DNA of 64,000 bases, from positions 5,642,001 through 5,706,000 of the forward strand of contig CP119311.1 of the NCBI GenBank assembly GCA_029202545.1, read 5' to 3'. Positions within the stretch are counted from its first letter, which is position 1. Each line of letters starts with the position of its first letter. This document shows positions 1 to 8,880 of this stretch, piece after piece. Source of the DNA: Candidatus Pseudobacter hemicellulosilyticus (GTDB lineage: Bacteria; Bacteroidota; Bacteroidia; Chitinophagales; Chitinophagaceae). Both the position numbers and the translations under genes were made by a program. A model generated the notes under the pieces. The model was not told the DNA's origin. It was given only the letters and a program-made list of their open reading frames with translations, and made no database searches.

Positions 1-384
1 TCTTTGCTGCGCACCAATCGCGCTGCCGATGCAGCTACTATTGTCAGCAATGTCCGTTTGCGCAACTTTCCCGCTAACCCGGGCAAAGCCACTGTTACCG
101 GCCCCGAGCTGGAAGTAGGCAGCATTTATGATTATGGCAGAAGGGACCGCCACGTCAATACCAGTGAAGGAGGCGCCAATATCCGCTATGGCCGCTTCCT
201 GGATGAACTGGGCTACGAGTTTGCACAGGAAGCCCATCGCCGGCAGGACCTGATCCGCTTTGATGTGTTCACCAAAAAATCCTGGTTCTCCCATGCACCC
301 AACGGCGATTACCGGAAACTGTTCCCGATACCGGCACAGGCCATGCGGACCAACAATAAACTTAACCAGAACGACGGCTACTGA
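1..384 (+). CDS. SusD/RagB family lipoprotein, C-terminal fragment (5' end outside window)
   Basis: The reading frame is open from the first base and ends at a stop at 382-384, so only about the last 127 residues are visible. The sequence carries the typical end of a RagB/SusD protein: a run ending in LGYEFAQEAHRRQDLIRFD followed by a short tail ending in a KLFPIPAQA motif. SusD proteins are outer-membrane lipoproteins that bind glycans or other nutrients and close over the SusC channel. The next gene downstream on the same strand is an arabinofuranosidase, which fits a glycan-utilisation locus whose SusC and SusD genes lie mostly to the left of the window. The family call is solid; the substrate is inferred only from the neighbour. 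Confidence 0.85.
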   Translation, partial: SLLRTNRAADAATIVSNVRLRNFPANPGKATVTGPELEVGSIYDYGRRDRHVNTSEGGANIRYGRFLDELGYEFAQEAHRRQDLIRFDVFTKKSWFSHAPNGDYRKLFPIPAQAMRTNNKLNQNDGY

Positions 385-417
385 TGCCCGGCGCCGCGTT
401 CAAAATAGTGTACCTTT

Positions 418-460
418 CCTTTGCCGCCTGCCACTGTGCAACGCGGCAAAGGCTTTTATA
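418..460 (+). terminator. Rho-independent-type terminator after SusD
   Basis: A perfect 10-bp stem (CCTTTGCCGC at 418-427 with GCGGCAAAGG at 443-452) is followed by a T-rich run. It lies 33 bp after the SusD stop and just before the arabinofuranosidase start. A -7-like box (TACCTTTC, 411-418) abuts the stem, so the hairpin could also fall in the leader of the next gene. Confidence 0.6.
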
Positions 461-476
461 GCTTTTACCAAAATAA

Positions 477-2468
477 ATGTTCATGTTCCACCCAACAAGA
501 TCCGTACAGTTACTGGCCCTTCTCTTTTGCAGCTTTTTAGGCAGTAGCGCTATTGCACAAAAGCTGGTTGTAAAAACAAAGCAACCCACTGCGGGCATCT
601 CGCCCACTATGTGGGGTGTATTCTTTGAAGACATCAACTTCGGCGCTGATGGCGGCCTCTATGCCGAACTGGTCAAGAACCGCTCTTTTGAATTCTTCAA
701 ACCGCTGACCGGCTGGAAGACCGTTGGCAAAAAATTGGCCGAAGGCGATCTGCTGGTGCTGAACCGTGGCGAAGCCGATGCTGCCAACCCGCGTTTCCTG
801 CGTGTACAGGCCCGCCAGACCGTTAAAAATGACCTCGGCCTGGTGAACGAAGGTTTCCGCGGCATGGGCATCAAGGCCGGCCTGCGCTATGACTTCTCTG
901 TACAATACCGCCTGGATGGACAGCCCTTCCGGCTACTTCTTGAACTGCTGGACAATGCAGGCGCTGTGATCGGCAATACGTCCTTGCCGCTGGACCAGGC
1001 GGATGGGCAATGGCATAACCAGCAGATCAGCTTTACTGCCAGCGCCACCGCCACCAAAGGCAGTTTCCGCATCTGGTTTGAAGGCAATGGCAAGGCCGAC
1101 TTTGATATGATCTCCCTTTTCCCTTCAGATACCTGGAAGCAGCGCCCCGGCGGTCTGCGCGCAGATATGGTGCAATGGCTGGCCGATCTGAAACCCGGCT
1201 TTATCCGCTTTCCGGGCGGCTGCATTGTGGAAGGGCCTGTCCTTGCCCAGCGCTACCAATGGAAGAATACCGTTGGCGCCCTTGACCAGCGACCGATGGT
1301 CGTCAACCGCTGGAACTTTGAATTTGGTCACCGCCCCGCACCGGACTATTACCAGAGCTTCGGTCTCGGCTTCTATGAATATTTCCAGCTGGCAGAAGAT
1401 ATCGGGGCCCAGCCCCTGCCCATCCTGAACTGTGGTATGGCCTGCCAGTACAACAGTGCAGAATTAGTGTCCATGGATGACCTGCAACCCTATATCCAGG
1501 ACGCCCTGGACCTGGTGGAGTTTGCCAATGGCGATACCACATCGCAATGGGGCAGGCTGCGCGCCAGCATGGGACATCCGGCGCCTTTCCATTTAACCAT
1601 GATAGGCATTGGCAATGAGAACTGGGGACCGCAGTATATTGAAAGGCTGCAGCGTTTTACCACGGCCATCAAAGCACAATATCCCGATATACAGATCGTG
1701 AACAGCGCCGGTACGGATCCTTCCGGTGATCGCTTCCAGTTCCTGGACAGTGCGCTGCGAAAAATGAATGCCGATGTCATTGATGAACATTATTACCGGA
1801 GCCCGGATTGGTTCTTGCAGAACGCTTCGCGTTATGATACCTATTCCCGCAACGGCTCTATGATCTTTGCCGGTGAATATGCCGCACAAACGGATCGCAT
1901 TGCCAGTACGGAGAACCGTAACAACTGGCGGGGCGCCCTGGCAGAAGCTGCATTCATGACCGGCCTGGAACGCAATGCAGGCGTGGTGCGCATGGCTTCC
2001 TACGCGCCGCTCTTTGCCCATGAGGAAGGCTGGCAGTGGAAGCCAGACCTGATCTGGGTGAACAACCTGCAATCTTACGGCACACCCAATTATTATGCAC
2101 AGCAGCTGTTTTCCCTGCACAAGGGTACCCATGTGCTGCCCATCCTGCTGGATAACCAGCCGCTGGCAGGTCAGGACAGCCTCTATGCTACCGCTGCGCT
2201 GGACAGCGTTTCAAAAGAGCTGATCATTAAGCTCGTGAATGCAGGCAGCAGGACCGTTACACCAACGCTTTCTTTTGAAGGCATGAAGAAAACTATTGGT
2301 CAGGCCAGGCAGATCATTCTCCACAGCCCCGACCTGGCGGCAGAAAATACCTTTGCTGCGCCTTTAAAAGTATCACCCAAAGAAGAAACGGTATTTATCA
2401 AAGGCAGCACCTGGCCGGTAAAAGTGGAAGGATACTCAGTAAATGTATTGAGAATAAAGCTGCGCTGA
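477..2468 (+). CDS. GH51 alpha-L-arabinofuranosidase, secreted
   Basis: This 663-residue protein is a glycoside hydrolase of family 51, retaining enzymes that remove arabinofuranosyl groups from arabinan or arabinoxylan. A signal peptide covers about residues 1-28 (cleavage after SAIAQ). A start two codons later (483) is equally possible. A carbohydrate-binding-like beta-sandwich lies at about 75-215, as in many Bacteroidota GH51 enzymes. The TIM barrel follows, with the acid/base glutamate in GIGNENW (E381) and the nucleophile glutamate in FAGEYA (E467). A beta-sandwich forms the C-terminus to residue 663. It follows a SusD gene, which suggests a hemicellulose or pectin utilisation locus. 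Family assignment is firm; exact substrate is not determined by sequence. Confidence 0.93.
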   Translation: MFMFHPTRSVQLLALLFCSFLGSSAIAQKLVVKTKQPTAGISPTMWGVFFEDINFGADGGLYAELVKNRSFEFFKPLTGWKTVGKKLAEGDLLVLNRGEADAANPRFLRVQARQTVKNDLGLVNEGFRGMGIKAGLRYDFSVQYRLDGQPFRLLLELLDNAGAVIGNTSLPLDQADGQWHNQQISFTASATATKGSFRIWFEGNGKADFDMISLFPSDTWKQRPGGLRADMVQWLADLKPGFIRFPGGCIVEGPVLAQRYQWKNTVGALDQRPMVVNRWNFEFGHRPAPDYYQSFGLGFYEYFQLAEDIGAQPLPILNCGMACQYNSAELVSMDDLQPYIQDALDLVEFANGDTTSQWGRLRASMGHPAPFHLTMIGIGNENWGPQYIERLQRFTTAIKAQYPDIQIVNSAGTDPSGDRFQFLDSALRKMNADVIDEHYYRSPDWFLQNASRYDTYSRNGSMIFAGEYAAQTDRIASTENRNNWRGALAEAAFMTGLERNAGVVRMASYAPLFAHEEGWQWKPDLIWVNNLQSYGTPNYYAQQLFSLHKGTHVLPILLDNQPLAGQDSLYATAALDSVSKELIIKLVNAGSRTVTPTLSFEGMKKTIGQARQIILHSPDLAAENTFAAPLKVSPKEETVFIKGSTWPVKVEGYSVNVLRIKLR

Positions 2469-2477
2469 CGAAGCATG

Positions 2478-2507
2478 TACCAGGCTCCCGATTCCGGGTG
2501 CCTGGTA
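2478..2507. terminator. Probable terminator hairpin between convergent genes
   Basis: A long interrupted stem (TACCAGGC-T-CCCG, loop ATTC, CGGG-T-GCCTGGTA) lies 9 bp after the arabinofuranosidase stop and 20 bp before the end of the convergent gene. The T-tract is weak on both strands, so efficiency is uncertain. Confidence 0.5.
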
Positions 2508-2527
2508 TTCATTCCTGCCTGCGGGAA

Positions 2528-2944
2528 CTACACATTCACTCCACGTTCCATTGTTATATACTTTCGCAGATATTCATATTTGGAGCGGCAATGCAAATAG
2601 TCATTTCGCTTTATTATTTCGAAGGAATGGCTGTCAAAAATACCATCATAACGCGCTACCCTTGAGTAATCAAAGATCATGGAATACGCATCATAGGCTT
2701 TATCCTTGATCAGCAATAGTCTTGCAGCATTATTCGGTTTGATGTTACTAAATATCTCCTTATGAGATTCCCCGATATTAATACCTAAAAATTCTCCTAA
2801 TGACTTCAACAGATGAAGGGCGCAATAAAAAGTACAGGTGATCTTCCAATCAAAATAGTTATCCGGAAAAGCATCCATCAAAGATGCATGGAATGCCTCA
2901 TTATGCTTAACCTGGCTGACATATGGTGAAATGAGTTTATCCAA
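2528..2944 (-). CDS. Small HEPN-like protein of unknown function
   Basis: This 138-residue protein is helical and resembles small HEPN-domain proteins: an FYCALHLLKSL helix, then ESHKEIF, then a DYSRVARYDG segment. That order (Y-A-A-type helix, SHK, then a Y-x-R-Y-x-D-type helix) is typical of HEPN partners in toxin-antitoxin or phage-defence pairs. The strict RNase motif RxxxxH is not clear; only RYDGIFDSH (R, seven residues, H) is seen. It starts with TTG inside the end of the upstream gene (8-nt overlap), so the two are translationally coupled. The unit is more AT-rich than its neighbours, suggesting acquisition. HEPN membership is my inference from pattern, without a profile search. Confidence 0.5.
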   Translation of the reverse strand: MDKLISPYVSQVKHNEAFHASLMDAFPDNYFDWKITCTFYCALHLLKSLGEFLGINIGESHKEIFSNIKPNNAARLLLIKDKAYDAYSMIFDYSRVARYDGIFDSHSFEIIKRNDYLHCRSKYEYLRKYITMERGVNV

Positions 2945-3446
2945 GCAATAATTCGTTTACAGGTATTTTTGATTCAAGTTCTTTAGGAACAAACTGAAAG
3001 TATACAGGATACAATTCAGCAATCTGGGTTTGATGATAGCCGGTCAAAAACGCCATCATTGTATCCCGATTATCAAATGTGTCTTCATGCAGGACGATGG
3101 AAAAATGAAGGTCATTATTCCTGGTCTCTGTCCTGAATGCTTTATATACCCTTTCCCGATGCTTAACCATAAAGCTCCTGATAACCTCCGTTAACACCTT
3201 TGCAATATGGGCATCCAATGAGTTCCGGCCTTCCAGAATAGTATACATCGGGTTATCAACCACTTTCTTGATAAGCCCTACCAGATCCGTATCAATGCCA
3301 AATTTCACCATCTCCTGGCTGATGGCTATATCCTGCTTCAGTTGATCAGCCCGGCTATCCAATGCCTGTAACAGCAAGTCAATGACCGGATCAGGTTTTC
3401 CTGATGACAGTTCATGGGAAGGCTTTATTTTATCAGAATCTGACAT
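2937..3446 (-). CDS. Unknown protein, coupled partner of the HEPN-like gene
   Basis: This 169-residue protein is not recognised. It has no signal peptide or membrane span. The N-terminal half is helical and charged; the C-terminal part has a strand-rich stretch (LHFSIVLHED) followed by YPVYFQFVPKEL. That resembles a degraded nucleotidyltransferase-like fold sometimes paired with HEPN proteins, but no GSxxxxDxD signature is present, so I do not claim the family. It overlaps the downstream HEPN-like gene by 8 nt. The low GC of the pair compared with flanking genes suggests horizontal origin. It is probably a two-gene toxin-antitoxin or defence-related unit, with low certainty. Confidence 0.5.
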   Translation of the reverse strand: MSDSDKIKPSHELSSGKPDPVIDLLLQALDSRADQLKQDIAISQEMVKFGIDTDLVGLIKKVVDNPMYTILEGRNSLDAHIAKVLTEVIRSFMVKHRERVYKAFRTETRNNDLHFSIVLHEDTFDNRDTMMAFLTGYHQTQIAELYPVYFQFVPKELESKIPVNELLLG

Positions 3447-3799
3447 ACTATTTTAATGCTATTTAAAAAAGATTCAAAAGTTGCTCTAAGGTCAGGAGTC
3501 AGCTACACTATTCGTAGTGTACAGGTTATCTACAGTATAAGAGGAGTAAAGACAGGGCAAGGTAAATGGTTTTCTGCAAATCCAGCAAGATTTCATTGCA
3601 AAAGTCAGGGAAAAGGTAAAATAAGGCGCATATTGAATGGTGTTATACAGGAAAAATTGATCCGCATCAAGTATTTCGACCATCACACCAACTATCCATC
3701 ACCGGTATACCTGGTAAAAAACACAATAATACCGGCCTCTTCCATCCATTCAGGACCAAAGAAGAAAATCAGGCTCCACCGCGGCCCATCTCCCCCCCC
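3447..3799. other. Intergenic stretch without a supported gene
   Basis: About 350 bp between the unknown pair and the MutS-like operon terminator. A 120-codon open frame (3456-3818, plus strand) exists, but its translation is basic, ends in proline-rich low complexity inside the terminator, lacks any family resemblance and has no clear ribosome-binding site. I treat it as non-coding. Confidence 0.5.
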
Positions 3800-3847
3800 A
3801 AAAAAAATCACCGCATAATCCCAGCCACTGGCCGGTCATTATGCGGT
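3800..3847 (-). terminator. Terminator of the MutS-like gene pair
   Basis: The arms ACCGCATAAT (3810-3819) and ATTATGCGGT (3838-3847) form a perfect 10-bp stem. On the minus strand it is followed by a run of eight Ts (3800-3807). It lies 24 bp beyond the stop of the second MutS-like gene. Confidence 0.8.
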
Positions 3848-3871
3848 GCAATATGTAAAGCAATAGGTAAC

Positions 3872-5218
3872 TTAACTCACGGCCACTTTCCTGGCGCCTT
3901 TGATAATACCTACAATGCCTTCATTCTCGATGATCATCATACCATGTCTGTCCTCGGTAACGCCTTCCTGTAAACGATAGGTGTACTTAGGAACAGTGCC
4001 TTCCATGATGGTGGGCAGGAACAGGAACTGCAGGTTATTGCAACGTTCCTTCAGGGCATCAGCCACTTCAATGATATGGGTGGAGATGATGAAGAAGCTG
4101 TTGCGGTATTCGGAGAAAGCCTGCGTCACCGCCAGCGTGGCGTCATACGCATCTTTTACGTTGGTGCCTTTGAACAGCTCATCGAAGATCACCACCAGGT
4201 TCTTGCCGGCGGCAACTTCTTCGGCTACCATCTTCACGCGACGAACCTCCGCATAAAAATGGCTATAACCCATCTGCAGGTTATCCGGCACGTTGATAGA
4301 GGTATAGATGCCATCCCTTACAGAAAACTCCATGGAGGAAGCCGCCACGGGAAAGCCCATATGCGCCAGCACTAAGGAGATGCCGAAGGATTTCATGAAA
4401 GTAGATTTACCCGCCATATTGGCCCCGGTCAGGAACACCACATTGCTGTGCCGGTCCATGCTTACCGAGTTGGCTACGGCCTTGTCCAGGCCGGGGTGCT
4501 TGCAATCCTGGATCCGGATCACATAGTCGGACGCAGGCAGGGCGCGGGCGTAGGAAAAGCCTTTTGCCTTGGCCACACCGGACACTGCTATGTACACATC
4601 CAGGTGATAGACCAGCTGCAGGAGACTGGCCATTTCTTCCCGCAGCGTTACCCGCAGGGTATTGTCGATCTGCAGCAGCTTTGCCAGCGGCAGGGAGGAT
4701 TTTCCCTGTACGGCAGCCAGCCATTGCATACGGGGACCGTTCAGCATTTCCTGTACAGGCTTTGCCTGCGGCTGGAAAGGACTGTCCGGGCCTTCTTTGG
4801 CCAGTTTTGTCAGGAACCCGTTCAGCTGATGCAGCACTTCCACGGTAGCATAAAGCCCTTTGCTGATCACTTCAAATTCCTTGTCGAGCCCCATGCTGTG
4901 CATGGCGCGCTTACGGACAAAATCGAAGGAGGCCAGCAGGACATTGCCGCCACCGCCGGAGGCCAGGTAGTTCTCCATGGTGTTGAACGCTTCCCGGTCC
5001 AGGGGAAAGGTCAGGGCCTTTTCACCAAAATACCGGAACAGCTCACTGCGTTTGTTTATCTCAGTTACATCCGTCAGCGGATGATGAAAGAAATAGTCCA
5101 GCAGTTTTTCACCACCATCCGTCCGCACCTTGTTGAAGATGCTGAAAACGGAATTGTTCTTGTACCTGCCCAGGAGGTTCAGGTCGTCCAGCGTTTGTTT
5201 ATCTGCACTAAAACTCAT
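3872..5218 (-). CDS. MutS-related DNA-binding ATPase (second of a tandem pair)
   Basis: This 448-residue protein keeps the MutS core and ATPase domains but lacks the N-terminal mismatch-recognition domain of true MutS (about 850 residues). A helical lever/clamp-like region covers about 1-225. The ATPase has Walker A GANMAGKST (265-273), Walker B VVIFDE (342-347) and the conserved STH motif (H381). It starts 2 bp after the stop of its paralogue, so the two are one transcript, and a strong terminator follows. Proteins of this type are common in Bacteroidota and are usually labelled MutS-related; their role is not established. The tandem paralogues may form a heterodimer, as MutS family members work as dimers; that is inference. 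Confidence 0.85.
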   Translation of the reverse strand: MSFSADKQTLDDLNLLGRYKNNSVFSIFNKVRTDGGEKLLDYFFHHPLTDVTEINKRSELFRYFGEKALTFPLDREAFNTMENYLASGGGGNVLLASFDFVRKRAMHSMGLDKEFEVISKGLYATVEVLHQLNGFLTKLAKEGPDSPFQPQAKPVQEMLNGPRMQWLAAVQGKSSLPLAKLLQIDNTLRVTLREEMASLLQLVYHLDVYIAVSGVAKAKGFSYARALPASDYVIRIQDCKHPGLDKAVANSVSMDRHSNVVFLTGANMAGKSTFMKSFGISLVLAHMGFPVAASSMEFSVRDGIYTSINVPDNLQMGYSHFYAEVRRVKMVAEEVAAGKNLVVIFDELFKGTNVKDAYDATLAVTQAFSEYRNSFFIISTHIIEVADALKERCNNLQFLFLPTIMEGTVPKYTYRLQEGVTEDRHGMMIIENEGIVGIIKGARKVAVS

Positions 5219-5220
5219 GA

Positions 5221-6564
5221 TCAGATAGTTGCTTTTTTGCCTTTGTGTAAAATATCCAGGATGCCTTCGTTGTTGATGATCACCATCCCATGGCGGTCAG
5301 ACGTAATGCCTTTCTCCAGCTTATGGGGATATACCGGCTTATCGCCGTCCATCAATGTTGGCAGGTAAACATAATTGATATTGTTGCAGGTCTCTTTCAG
5401 TTCGTCGCCCGCTTCAATGATATGCGTGGATACCACGAACATACAGTTATCCCGGCCTGCAAAGGCAGCCGTAATAGCCACTGTAGCCTCATAGGCATCT
5501 TTTACATTGGTACCGCGGAACAACTCATCAAAAATGATGAAGAGGTTGCGGGAGCTTTCCAGCTGCACGGCCATCTTTTTCACCCGCAGCACCTCGGTAT
5601 AGAAATGGCTGTAGCCATTGTTGAGGTCGTCCGGGAGGTTGATGGTGGTGAGCAGGCCGTCGCATACAGAGAACTGCATACGGCTGGCAGCCACAGGGAA
5701 GCCCACATGCGCCAGGAATACGGCGATGCCCAGGGATTTCATGAAGGTAGACTTACCCGCCATATTGGCCCCGGTGAGGAAAACGATATTGTTGCCTGGC
5801 TCAATGGTCAGGTCGTTGGCCACAGCTTTTTTGAGCTTGGGATGGTAAACCCCTTCCACGATCATGGTATGGGATTCACTGTCCACTGCTTCGGGGAATA
5901 CAAAACCCCGTTGCTCAGCCACAGTGGCCACAGATATATATACATCCAGGTAATAGATAACGGTCAGCAGTTTTTTGATCCGCTCGCGGTGCGTATAACG
6001 CAGCAGGCGATCATATTCCACTGCTTTGTTATAGTCCAGTTTTACCGGCACTTTCTCCTGCAGCAGGGGTGCAAAATCAGGCGTGTCCAGCTGGCGTTTA
6101 ATCTCTTCCACATCCCTTGCGTAGGGTGTGGCGGAGGCAGTAGCGCCGTACTGTTTGACAAAGCCCTGGAGGCTTACCAGGATCTCCACAATGGAGGCCA
6201 TGCCTTTTACCAGCTGCTGGTATTCAGTATCGGCGCCCATGAGGTGATTGAATTTCCGGCCCAGGGTATTCTCCCCGTGCGAGAGGCGGCTGCGCTCATC
6301 GGTATTGGACAGGTAATGCTCGGTGGCATCAAACAGGTCGCCCCGGAAAGGAAAAGCGATCTTGTTGTCCTTAAAATACTTGATGATTAAGCTCCTGTTG
6401 TTGATCGACTGCACATCGGACAACGGGTAACGGAACAGCTGCTCCAGGATCTCGGCCCCGCCCCTGGTAAAAGTACGGTTGAAGATGGCGTACACCGAAT
6501 CATTATCGCGCTTGCCGAAAATGTTCAGGTCATCGAGGGTTTGTTTATCAATGATCAGACTCAT
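5221..6564 (-). CDS. MutS-related DNA-binding ATPase (first of a tandem pair)
   Basis: This 447-residue protein is a close paralogue of the following gene. The N-termini share the KQTLDDLN motif, the ATPases share GANMAGKSTFMKS and the FDELF-GTNVKDAY segment, and both end with a DRHGM block. It has the MutS clamp-like helical region and a complete ABC-type ATPase but no mismatch-binding domain. The gene ends 2 bp before the start of its partner and lies 17 bp after the GldFG fusion gene, so all four minus-strand genes from 9810 to 3872 could be co-transcribed. Such MutS-like proteins without domain I are not expected to recognise mismatches by the Phe-X-Glu wedge; their partner DNA structure is unknown. 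Confidence 0.85.
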   Translation of the reverse strand: MSLIIDKQTLDDLNIFGKRDNDSVYAIFNRTFTRGGAEILEQLFRYPLSDVQSINNRSLIIKYFKDNKIAFPFRGDLFDATEHYLSNTDERSRLSHGENTLGRKFNHLMGADTEYQQLVKGMASIVEILVSLQGFVKQYGATASATPYARDVEEIKRQLDTPDFAPLLQEKVPVKLDYNKAVEYDRLLRYTHRERIKKLLTVIYYLDVYISVATVAEQRGFVFPEAVDSESHTMIVEGVYHPKLKKAVANDLTIEPGNNIVFLTGANMAGKSTFMKSLGIAVFLAHVGFPVAASRMQFSVCDGLLTTINLPDDLNNGYSHFYTEVLRVKKMAVQLESSRNLFIIFDELFRGTNVKDAYEATVAITAAFAGRDNCMFVVSTHIIEAGDELKETCNNINYVYLPTLMDGDKPVYPHKLEKGITSDRHGMVIINNEGILDILHKGKKATI

Positions 6565-6581
6565 ATTAAAAATTTATTACA

Positions 6582-8876
6582 CTATCTTCTTTTCCTGCGG
6601 ATCCAAATATACAGCCCTGCCAGCATTAAACCTATTGGCAGTCCCCATTTGAGGAAGGCTTTGGAAATAGCCCAGCTTGTTTTATTCAGTCGCAGCTCCT
6701 TATCCGGGGTGGGCGGCCGCCGCATATCGGCAGGCAGTTCCCCGTCGGTCAGCCAGAAAAACGCTCCGCTGATAAAGTTAAAGTTTGCTGGTGAAACATC
6801 CTTACGGCTCATCATTAATTCCCCATTGCTGAGGAAATCTGCATCCCCGGTAACAATGATCTTCTGCTCTTTGTCCTTTATTTTCCGGGACAGGGCCAGC
6901 GCTACAGGATAAGGCTGCTCCACTTCTCCCGCTTTGGGATTGTAAACAACGGTATCATCAATAAAGTTGGTGGTCTCTTTTTCCACCCAGCTGCCGCTGC
7001 TGTCACTGGTAAACAGGGTAGTGACGCTGAAGCCTTTATCAGTACTGAAGGACAGCGGGGAAGCGGTGGGCATGGGCAGCAGCTGCTCGCGGGTCCGGAT
7101 ATTCTTGAAATGGAAGGCCACGTCTTCTGCAGCTTTAGTGGGTTTCAGCAGCAGCAGGTTAGACTGGAACTTCTTATCCGGCTTCACCAGCATACCTGGC
7201 TCAAAACGCACGCCCAGCTTTTCCACAATGGGGTTCATGAATTCCAGGCGGCCCGGTTCTCCGGCAATGATGCAGTTACCACCGCGGTCAATATAATTGT
7301 TCAGGCGGGTCATTTCTTCCGGCGTGAGCGGTTTGCGCACTTCCGCAATCAGCAGGACGCGGATATAGTCCGGGATCTCTTTGTCCAGGGTTATATCCTC
7401 AAAATCAAAGCCCTGGTTGATGAAGGAATAGCGGAAAGATTTTTCCTGGGCAAACATATTGTAGCCCCTGTCCTCTTCTGCATCGCTTTTGCGTTCACCA
7501 TGGCCAGACAGGAAACCCACCGTGGGCAACTTGTCCATGACCAGCCGCTTGAAGGCAGCCGTGATCTCGGTCTCAGAGGGCAGGCGCATCATATCATCAT
7601 ACACCCGAAGAAAAGCTTCCTTGCCGCTGGCAGTTTTCAGGTGCCGTACAAAATGGAAGCGCTCCGGCGCCAGGTCCACCTGGTTACGGATGTCCTTGTA
7701 GGGAATGATATCAAATTTCCAGTCGTACAGCTTCACCATGGTATCAACCAGCTGCTCGCTGTTCAGGGTGGGAAACTGTTTCTCCAGCTGCTTATTATCC
7801 GTTTTCTCGTAGTAGTAGGTATACTTCAGTTTGATCTCCGGTTTGAAGCGGATATACTGTTTGAACCGGTCCACATCCCATTTATAGGAGGCAGGCAGGG
7901 CAATCCAGTGGTTCTCATCCAGCATATTGGTATAGGTAGTGATGGTCAGCTCCTCATCCAGGTGTTTAAGCACTTCCTGGCTGCCCTTGGTGAGGGTATT
8001 GACCTTTGTGGCCGTGGCGTCATAGTAGGTCATCAGTTTGGGCTGGCTGCTGAAATAACCCAGCAGCATAGCAATACCGAAGACCATGGCATAGCGGCCG
8101 GAAGAAACCAGCCAGGACCGGCGCTGGCGCGCGCCCTGCATCTTGATGATGGTGAAGCCCAGGAACAGGGAGATCACGATCACAAAATACAGGAGGTCTT
8201 CACTGGTGATCATACCTGAGATAAAGGTGTCACTGCGACCGGAGATAGCCAGCCAGTAAGTGATATCCCGGACAAACTCTACCTCCTGCCCTATCCCTTT
8301 TACATAGCTCAGCACGGCAAAGATGCCCAGCGTACCCATGGCGGAGACCACGGTATAGGAAGTGAGGGAGGACATGAACAGGCCCACAGCGGCATAGGCG
8401 CAGGTGAGCAGGAACAGGCCCAGCAGCCCGGTCAGGATAAAAGGTATATCCGCTTCCTTGATAGTAGCTGCGGCAAAACCGCCGAATACAGCGAGGATAG
8501 CCGTCAGCACGCCGGAATAGATCACCAGGGCCAGGTATTTGCCAAATACGATCTGCCGGCTGGTGAGCGGCGAGGAATACAATAATTTGATAGAACCACT
8601 GCTGAACTCGCGGCTCATAACGCCCATGGTCAGCAAAGGAATATAGAGATAGAGGTATTGCTGGATGATGGTGAAAGCACCCTGCATGCCGGCAAAGCTG
8701 CTGATAGTAGGCATGTAGAGCTTCCAGCCGATCACCTGCCTTCTCACCAGGCCATCAAAGATGTCCGTGAACACCATGGCCGACTGAAAAGTGAAGATCA
8801 CCAGGATCAGCCAGGCTATTGGCGAGAAGAAGAGCTGTTTCAGTTCCGTTCGCGCAATTTTATAGATCGGTTTCAT
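6582..8876 (-). CDS. GldF-GldG fusion: gliding-type ABC transporter permease and auxiliary component
   Basis: I place the start at 8876 (MKPIYKIARTELKQ), 4 bp after the upstream ATPase gene; an in-frame start 42 bp earlier would overlap that gene. The 764-residue product has an N-terminal ABC-2 permease with about six membrane spans (about 1-235, with the REFSSGSIKLL segment typical of GldF), then another span, a large extracytoplasmic GldG-type domain (DUF4350/GATase-like, about 300-700) and a final span with a basic tail (IWIRRKRR). In Flavobacterium GldF and GldG are separate proteins forming a transporter with GldA that is linked to gliding motility. Here the two are fused. Motility cannot be inferred from this alone. 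Confidence 0.85.
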   Translation of the reverse strand: MKPIYKIARTELKQLFFSPIAWLILVIFTFQSAMVFTDIFDGLVRRQVIGWKLYMPTISSFAGMQGAFTIIQQYLYLYIPLLTMGVMSREFSSGSIKLLYSSPLTSRQIVFGKYLALVIYSGVLTAILAVFGGFAAATIKEADIPFILTGLLGLFLLTCAYAAVGLFMSSLTSYTVVSAMGTLGIFAVLSYVKGIGQEVEFVRDITYWLAISGRSDTFISGMITSEDLLYFVIVISLFLGFTIIKMQGARQRRSWLVSSGRYAMVFGIAMLLGYFSSQPKLMTYYDATATKVNTLTKGSQEVLKHLDEELTITTYTNMLDENHWIALPASYKWDVDRFKQYIRFKPEIKLKYTYYYEKTDNKQLEKQFPTLNSEQLVDTMVKLYDWKFDIIPYKDIRNQVDLAPERFHFVRHLKTASGKEAFLRVYDDMMRLPSETEITAAFKRLVMDKLPTVGFLSGHGERKSDAEEDRGYNMFAQEKSFRYSFINQGFDFEDITLDKEIPDYIRVLLIAEVRKPLTPEEMTRLNNYIDRGGNCIIAGEPGRLEFMNPIVEKLGVRFEPGMLVKPDKKFQSNLLLLKPTKAAEDVAFHFKNIRTREQLLPMPTASPLSFSTDKGFSVTTLFTSDSSGSWVEKETTNFIDDTVVYNPKAGEVEQPYPVALALSRKIKDKEQKIIVTGDADFLSNGELMMSRKDVSPANFNFISGAFFWLTDGELPADMRRPPTPDKELRLNKTSWAISKAFLKWGLPIGLMLAGLYIWIRRKRR

Positions 8877-8880
8877 GGTA

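Noticed and set aside
3456..3818. 120-codon plus-strand open frame
   Set aside because: Basic, low-complexity end inside the terminator stem, no family resemblance and no ribosome-binding site.
5290..6390. 366-codon plus-strand frame opposite the first MutS-like gene
   Set aside because: Antisense to a gene with intact Walker motifs; no domain of its own.
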